The position numbers were made by a program, and so were the translations under genes. This document shows positions 57,722-64,000 of a stretch of 64,000 bases of DNA, piece after piece (positions within the stretch are counted from its first letter, which is position 1; every line of letters starts with the position of its first letter). Below the pieces are notes generated by a model that had not been told where the DNA came from, did not search any database, and saw only the letters and a list, made by a program, of their open reading frames with translations. Origin of the DNA: Deroplatys truncata (lineage: Eukaryota > Arthropoda > Insecta > Mantodea > Mantidae); NCBI GenBank assembly GCA_030765065.1, contig CM060990.1, positions 663,350,618 to 663,414,617 on the forward strand, given 5' to 3'.

Positions 57722-60162
57722 CCCTCTGTTAGATGCTAGGGGCCTGAGAGACCCCTGCCATTATTTAAATTTTATAATTTTCGAACACACCTATGCAATT
57801 GCCTGACTAGGACATCTAACATTACACCTTTTGCAATTATTTGCTGCAGCGATAACCTTATCTGTTTATTTGTTTGGCTGGAAGAATGACTAATCAGAAG
57901 TTATGTGTCGCAAAGGTCAACCAGACCCCCTGCGCCTCCCCTCGTTACATATTGTTGACAGATTTGTTTCTCATTAGCTTTTGTGCAATATTGCTTTGCT
58001 ATTGCAAGGAGCTGTTACTGCTTCGTCATGAATACGAGTAAAAGGTATGCTCTACAAAATCCGAATGATTTGGAAGTACATCGCCTACTTTGCGATGACG
58101 ACGCCTTGCCCATGGATGACAACCTATATGAATCAGATGATTCTGATTCAGAAGATAAACTCGAAACGAGATCTTTAGATTCAGAAACTGACCATGAAGC
58201 TGAAGAGGAAGACGATGAAAGCAGCTTGTGTGATAACATGTATTTTATAGGTAACATCATATGCTTATCATAGTAATTCTTCTTCTTCTTATTATTGTTA
58301 TTATTATTGACAATATATTCTGTTGTTATTTACAGGATGAGATGGAACAAAATGGAAAAAAACACCTTGGAAAATAACACAGACAAGGGCTCACAATATA
58401 TTGATCAAACTTCCTGGTGTGGTAGGAGCTGCCAAAAATGCAAAAACGGAAATTGAATGTTGGAACCTTTTTGTTACCGAAGATATAGTTGATTTGATTG
58501 TTGAAAGCTCAAATACTTACATTAGCAGTGTGCAGCACAAATTTTTATTGTGAAAGAGACAGCAGACCTACAGATGTAACAGAAATAAAAGCTTTCCTAG
58601 GCTTATTGTACCTGGCAGGAATTCTTTGTGGTGGACACCAGAATATTCATGATTTTTGGAGAACCGATGATGTTGGAATTCCTCTATTCCAAATGGCTAT
58701 GTCCAAAAAATGATTCGGTTTTCTAATACGCTGTATTTGCTTTGATGACAAAAGCTCAAGACTAGAGCGACAAAAATTGGATAAATTGGCTGCTGTTAGA
58801 GAAATGTTTACATTGTTTCTGAATACTGTCAGAACCATTATTCTCTTGGACAAAATGTCACTATCGACGAACAATTGCCAGCATTTAGTGGTCGATGTGG
58901 TTTTAGACAATATATACCATCCAAGCCAAACAAGTATGGCATAAAGATATTATGTTTGAGTGATGCAAAACTGTTTTATACAACTAACATGGAGATTTAT
59001 TGTGGACAGCAGCCGGATGGACCATATTTGCAAACTAACTCGGCAGAGGCTGTAGTGCTGAGACTAACTGAACCAATCTCTGGCACTGGAAAAAACGTTA
59101 CTGCAGATAATTGGTTTACCAGTGTATCGCTGGTGAATGAATTGCGCAAAAGACTACTTTCTTTCGTTGGTACAGTGCGAAAGAACAAAAAAGAATTACA
59201 CAATTTCACTTCTCCAAAAGATCGCAGTCAGTACGAAAGCATATTTGGCTTCACAAAAAATGAAACACTTGTTTCATATGTTCCAAAAAAGGGTAAAACA
59301 GTAGTCTCAAGTCTACATGTTTCATCCACACAGCTATCAGAAGGTGCTGAGAAAAAGCCTGATATAATCCTGCATTACGACACTAAATCTGAAGTTGATG
59401 TAGTAGATAAATTGTGCGCTACATACAATGAAGCCAGAACAACGAGAAGGTGGCCCATGGTAATTTTTTACCATATCTTGAACATTTTAGGTATTAATTC
59501 TAGGGTTATCTTCCTTGGAAACCAAAATAAATATTCCACAAGGCAGGAGTATTTGAAAGCACTACTGTTGCAACAGCTACAAAGGAGGGCAACAGCATCA
59601 AATCTACCTGGTAATTTGAAAGGCCTTTTGACTAAATATAAACCTGAAGAATCTGGCATAGATGAATTGTCAAATACACCGCTATGCACATTGAAAAGAA
59701 AACGATGTGAACCCTGCAACAAAGACAAAATGAACTGCAAAACTAAATATGCATATGGGAAATGCAACATCCTCCCTGTGTTTGAGAAACATGCTAAAAT
59801 TATTTGCAATAGTTGTTTAGTCGGAGAAAACATGGGTGAGATAGTAGATGATTCTGAGTAACTGAACATTTGAAATTACAAGTTGTATGTATACCTGAAA
59901 ATGGCAATGTATTTCTTTATACTTAATGTAATACAATTTATAACGTATATGTACTCATATTTTAGCTTGTATTTTTATGTTGTAAGAAAATACCTACTAA
60001 TGAAAGCCTTCTACGCTTAATCTAAATAAAGGTAAAAAGAGGAAAAAATAAAATAAATGAAAGAAAGCAAAAATACAAACAATAACAACAAAAATATAGT
60101 GCGGGTCTACTAGGCCCTGCATGACTAATGGCATTCTACCAAAGTGCGCGCCTGACGGAGGG
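57722..60162 (+). mobile_element. piggyBac element, complete ends, TTAA duplication
   Basis: TTAA lies at 57718-57721 and 60163-60166. The ends are CCCTCTGTTAG and, inverted, CCCTCCGTCAG. Subterminal parts share GGCC-rich strings (AGGGGCCTGAGAG; CTACTAGGCCCTGC). Total length is 2441 bp. It is inserted inside the LINE's 3' coding region. Confidence 0.9.
58028..59861 (+). pseudogene. piggyBac transposase, three frame disruptions
   Basis: The start at 58028 (MNTSKRY) is followed by an acidic N terminus (DDSDSEDKLETRSLDSETD). A possible intron runs from GTAACATC at 58250 to TTTACAG at 58335. The DDE part follows: LLYLAGILCGGHQNIHDFW (58590-58660), an in-frame stop near 58711, a shift near 58830, then an intact frame to the end. 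Catalytic Asp lie in TIDEQ (about 58859), TADNWFTS (about 59105) and EVDVVDKLC (about 59395). The C terminus keeps a cysteine-rich domain (CEPCNKDKMNC...CNSC). Disruptions near 58370, 58711 and 58830 inactivate it. The 328-codon 3' part alone is long and clean, so decay is recent. Confidence 0.85.
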
Positions 60163-60338
60163 TTAAGAAAGAGCTAAAGTTTTTCTTATATACTCACTCC
60201 CCATATACTATGGAGGAACTTTCTAATAAGATGTGCAATATATAAATATTCAATATATAGGGCAGATGGCATATCATAGTGACTTACACTGATTTGTTAT
60301 TGTCCTACTGTAATGCATGTTGAGATGTTTACCCTTGG

Positions 60339-60341
60339 GGG

Positions 60342-60391
<50 letters not shown>
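60339..60391 (+). repeat. Poly-A tail of LINE
   Basis: About 50 consecutive A after CCTTGGGGG, marking the 3' end of the LINE. Confidence 0.85.
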
Positions 60392-60392
<1 letters not shown>

Positions 60393-60569
60393 TGATGGTT
60401 TGCAAATTTTCAATTCTTAAACAATGCATGGTGTGCAGAGCGAGAAATGTTCTTGGTGTTGGGTATGTTTATTAGTTATGCTGCATATTTCATAATTGTA
60501 TGATGTGTTCAATGTCCCTGAGCGTTGCTCACAGTGAGACCAAATGAACAAACAAACAAGTATTTTTGA

Positions 60570-60790
60570 TTTTGTGTTCACCACCATACAGCAAAGGATT
60601 TTTATATATGATTCATGTGTGACTATCCAGTTTGCAGGGGAGTTAGAAGGCAGTTTTTAACAGAATTCCCTGTTGCGCAACCTCCAAGCACAGAAGCCAT
60701 GCAAAAATTTGTAAATAAACTTAGGGAAACAGGTTTGGTTTTTGATAAGTGTATAGTTAGGTAGTGCATACCTATTGAGGATAACAGAGA
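60570..60790 (+). pseudogene. Transposase N-terminal helix-turn-helix fragment
   Basis: TTIQQRIFIYDSCVTIQF and, after one frame change, EFPVAQPPSTEAMQKFVNKL and RETGLVFDK resemble the N-terminal DNA-binding region of mariner-superfamily transposases (F-x-KFP ... KFRETG-type). No catalytic part is recognisable. It is interrupted by the Penelope insertion at 60798. Confidence 0.45.
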
Positions 60791-60923
60791 TTACAACTTT
60801 TTTTTTTTTTATGGTTGTTACACTACATCACTATGTTACACTACAACCCTCAACTCTCTATTTTAAATTATGACACATCACTGTTACAAGCTTCTAAATC
60901 TTCAAAAATTGAGAGATTACAAC
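60786..60923 (+). mobile_element. Short Penelope-derived insertion with 12-bp TSD
   Basis: AGAGATTACAAC occurs at 60786-60797 and 60912-60923 around a 114-bp insert. The insert starts with a T run and continues with the GGTTGTTACACTACATCACT and TAAATTATGACACATCACTG end sequences of the same family. Confidence 0.75.
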
Positions 60924-61685
60924 GTTTACCTCAAAACTCTCTGTGATGGCTTGTGCAGGAAACTGCATTTCAATGATCTCAGCGTGGTGAGCTACCAAAC
61001 TCTTAAAATTGAAACTATACAAGATCATTGTTGTTCACGGATTGCTACCACCTAACGAGAGTTGCTAAATTTCTGTAACTGTGTTTTGAGGAATGTCAGT
61101 GATAAGAGTAACTGATACAAATTTAATAAATCTTCTGTGGCAAAACATGGCTACATTAACAGGGCCACGTTTTGACACAGAATTACTGCAGCTCAGAATA
61201 AACAGATTTAATACAGGAAACCTCATTGAATGATGAGAAAATCAGGTTATGGTGCAAGGGGAAATGAGTACAGGGTAAGAGGGCAACATTTTTTGCAGAA
61301 ACAATAAATGCAGAATGTTATAGGAATGAAATCTCATTCTCTTTGAATAACTGAGTGATACTAAATGTTGGTCTGAATATTTCCAGCACAGCTGAAGTCA
61401 TTAAATTTCTTTCCAGAAACTGTTGAAGTTAAGAGTTATTAGTAGAAGGTTATGGTTTGTATGGTCCCAAAATCTCACATCATCTGATTTTTAATAATAA
61501 GGGAATTTGAAAAATAAAATGTATAGGTCAAACTCCCCACATACATTACTGCAAGAAAATATCAAAATAGAAATTAACCACTTTGGAAGATGAAAGAAAA
61601 CTTCCTTAAAAGGTATCAGAGTTGTGTGGAATCAGGAAGACATTTCTAACGTATTTTTTGATAAGGTACGTGTTTATTTTCATTG
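60924..61685. other. Stretch without recognisable gene
   Basis: It may hold further decayed transposase sequence to about 61080. Otherwise nothing was seen. Confidence 0.35.
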
Positions 61686-61687
61686 TA

Positions 61688-62433
61688 CAGTTGAACCTTG
61701 ATCTATTGTTTCAAGAACTATCGTTTTCCCACTTTCATTGTTCCATTAATGCAACCCTAGCTGGTTTACATTATAACTTATGTAAATAAAATGTGTATTC
61801 ATAGTTTCTTGAAGTATTATTTTCCCTCATTATTCGTTCAAACATTTCAGCCCCAAACAAATTCTATCCTCGAATGATAGTCTTTAAGCTGGAATAATTA
61901 AAGCAGCAATCATAATTCGCAAGCAGTCGCACATACTTTTGGAGCACTCTGTACCAGCCTGAACATGGAATTCAAATAGCAATGTTCATGCCCATTTGGT
62001 CACGGGCATGAACGTATGGGGGTTAAATGAAGTACATGACGAGGTGAGATAAACAGAATGTGTTCAAGATGAGGTTGAGGTGAGTGAGGAAGAGAGGCAA
62101 GATAATGGAACAGCCAAAGCTGTGAGTGCATATGATACTGTATGGGCATTTATCTATGCTCGTGACAGTGATGGAAGCAAGCAGCAGAATGTGTTGTGTG
62201 TGGAAAGATTATTGTTTTGCTTGAAAAAAAATAAATAAAGCAGCTAAGAAGCACATAATAATTTAAAACTCCTTTAAAAGAAAGGGACAAACATGTAAAA
62301 TTGATGCGAAATATAGTGCTTGCTTATATATTGACTTTATTTATTTTTGTACATGATTAGTGAATTTCTTTTATACATCTTTTTTTTTCTCGCCCCCTGC
62401 TCCCTTGGAAAACGATAGATTATGGTTCAACTG
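61688..62433. mobile_element. Tigger-like MITE, TA duplication
   Basis: The ends CAGTTGAACCTTGATCTAT and, inverted, CAGTTGAACCATAATCTAT are flanked by TA (61686-61687 and 62434-62435). Length is 746 bp with no transposase frame. The CAG...ACC end is Tigger/pogo-like. Confidence 0.7.
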
Positions 62434-62699
62434 TACCTGCAACTGTAATTATGAGCACCTCAATCATTACAAAGTTTGTGGTATCAGTTTCGGAGACATT
62501 TTATTGGAGTGCTCAGGTATATGAGCTCTGGCTACTCCAGTCACAATTGCCACATGACTGGCCAACTTATATGAGAGAAGCCTGTTACATGTAAGAATGG
62601 ATGATTATGACATGTGAGATCAAATTGTTATATGTCAAGGTATAGGATAGCCCTAATTAATAGCCCATCTTGCTTAAAATAGTCTAAATCATGATTTTT

Positions 62700-62992
62700 T
62701 TTTTAAATTTATGTACACTCTTTAATAGCTGTGGTCCTTAGCATCCCATTCTATACTGGGCGTGAAAGACCGGAATTCTGCTCAGAGGCCTCTTTATCAG
62801 GCTTGAGGTTCTTTTACAAGCTGAAATCTACAAAACGGGACCACTGACTTTACTTCCCTTCTGAAGAATGCCATGCCAATAATTTTTATGCCCGAAAACA
62901 ATCCATTGCCTTCCACCAGGTTTGAACCTGCAACCTCGGGAACTAGAGGCTAGCATAGTAACCACTACACCACAGAGGATGACTAAATCATG
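62700..62992 (-). mobile_element. tRNA-derived SINE, minus copy
   Basis: The minus strand starts CCTCTGTGGTGTAGTGGTTA (A box) with GCAGGTTCAAACCTGG (B box), followed by a body shared with the 63065 copy (TCGGGCATAAAAA, GGCCTCTGAGC). The head resembles a glutamate-type tRNA. Confidence 0.75.
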
Positions 62993-63064
62993 GGATGAAT
63001 GTAAGTAAATGTGTAAAGTGTCTTCATTTCGCTGTGCAATCAGACATTAAATTTACCATCAGCA

Positions 63065-63335
63065 TGCTGCCTCTGTGGTCTAAAGGTACCATGTTAACCA
63101 CTAGTTCCCGAGGTCACTGGTTCAAACTCGGTGGATTTTTTCGGGCATAAAAATCCTTAGCATGGCTTCCTTTGGAAGGAAAATAAAGCTGATGGTCCTG
63201 TGCCATAAATTTGCGGTACATAAAAGAATCTCAAGCATGATACAGAGGCCTCCGAGCAAAATTTCCGGTCTATCATGCCAAATGTAGAATGGGACACTAA
63301 GAACCATAGTAGTTCAAGAGCGTCCATAAATAAAA
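63065..63335 (+). mobile_element. tRNA-derived SINE, plus copy
   Basis: TGCCTCTGTGGTCTAAAGGT and CACTGGTTCAAACTCGG are the box A and B regions. The body has TCGGGCATAAAAATCC and CAGAGGCCTCCGAGC. It faces the 62700 copy head to head with a 75-bp spacer. Confidence 0.75.
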
Positions 63336-64000
63336 CTAATTTTAATCTTTTTGGCAAATGATTGTAGAAGAGTCAGCATTTCAGTATACTATGTAATAAA
63401 TATGCTAACTGAAGACCCAGTACAACATTAGAGTGTTATGTGTAAGTGCCCTATTGGAATGGTTTGTGCAGATGAATGTGCAACATTATTCTATTAAAAT
63501 TATGCTGATAGTTTATTTATGTCATATCTGTTTCAGGGAGATCAAAATACTTAAATGTCCCATTGTTTTAACGGCCATGGAGCATCATTACAAGCAATTA
63601 TATATACTGTTGTTATTGTTTTTCTTCATTTTCCAATTTTTAAGTAGTGTTTGTGATGTTATGTGAGAGATATCTTCATTTATTAACAGACCTACTATAA
63701 GGTGTTACCTGATAGTTCTGATATTGGATAAGTTAACTTTCAATTTCAACAAGTTAAACCTGCTGTTTGTGCTTGCTTCTAATCAATGAGAATTTTATCT
63801 GCACTAAAGCACAGGACTAGATGGAATGTTGCAAAATGACTCTCTGGACGGCAACTTCTATTGCAACATTTGTATGCAAAACAGTCTTCAAATTGCTGGT
63901 GACAGATTCTCATGGTTCGCAAATAATTTCACAGCACTGTGAAAAGAAACCATTATGGAAAAGCATTATTAAAAACATAGGAAAGGTAAATTACAATTGG
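63336..64000. other. Window end, no gene recognised
   Basis: Only short frames. Nothing supported. Confidence 0.35.

Larger units (their letters stand above)
56536..60391 (+). mobile_element. CR1/Jockey-type LINE with poly-A, interrupted by piggyBac
   Basis: The RT starts with AIYNWVIKYLEFNNILSVSQ (56541 on) and the LINE ends in a pure A run (about 60341-60391). The C-terminal coding part resumes after the piggyBac insertion (KKELKFFL near 60170). It is 5' truncated, with no endonuclease domain seen. Confidence 0.75.

Overview
The window is AT-rich eukaryotic DNA from an insect-type genome. It has a long filamin (cheerio-like) gene with very long introns, spliceosomal GT/AG exon borders, and a dense layer of nested, mostly dead transposable elements (Ty3/gypsy, Penelope-like, CR1/Jockey-type LINE, piggyBac, Tigger/pogo, mariner, hAT, Polinton, tRNA-derived SINEs). 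No prokaryotic gene organisation, CRISPR or operon is present. Low gene density and many SINE and Penelope copies fit a large-genome, possibly hemimetabolous, insect; the species cannot be fixed from the sequence.

Layout. 1-3165: minus-strand gypsy element that keeps LTR, primer-binding site and a gag-like frame but has lost pol. 5.7-11.0 kb: graveyard of a palindromic Penelope derivative, a hAT transposase, a Penelope-like element (RT plus GIY-YIG), a LINE fragment and a second GIY-YIG fragment. 12.4-17.1 kb: TTAA-bounded MITEs, SINEs and one filamin exon (15181-15417, minus strand). 17557-33957: tandem array of five complete units and one truncated unit of 2.7-3.6 kb. Each complete unit carries one minus-strand, phase 1-1, 165-bp filamin exon with intact splice sites. 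Units B and D share a 482/483-bp solo LTR at the same site, so the array grew by duplication of a 6.6-kb dimer. 33957-38.28 kb: 5'-truncated gypsy element with an 815-codon open pol frame, abutting the truncated sixth unit. 39-45 kb: SINE-like repeats, a broken transposase-like gene, minisatellites and a Polinton DNA polymerase fragment. 45.86-49.81 kb: a 3-bp-TSD transposon invaded by a Tigger element. 52.77-54.64 kb: mariner-superfamily element with DD41D spacing and long TIRs. 55.27-60.91 kb: Penelope derivatives with target duplications, and a LINE interrupted by a complete TTAA-bounded piggyBac element. 61.7-63.3 kb: a MITE and an inverted SINE pair.

The one host gene I can support is filamin, transcribed leftward. 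The array exons correspond to the second half of one Ig-filamin repeat. The exon at 15181-15417 continues directly from it into the next repeat, matching the repeat 20-21 region of human filamin A by recollection of the family. All five copies could join in frame to the downstream exon, so the locus is a candidate tandem or mutually exclusive exon cluster. Almost all differences between exon copies change the protein, although the surrounding introns are nearly identical. Separately, several Penelope-derived ends carry the core of a hammerhead ribozyme.
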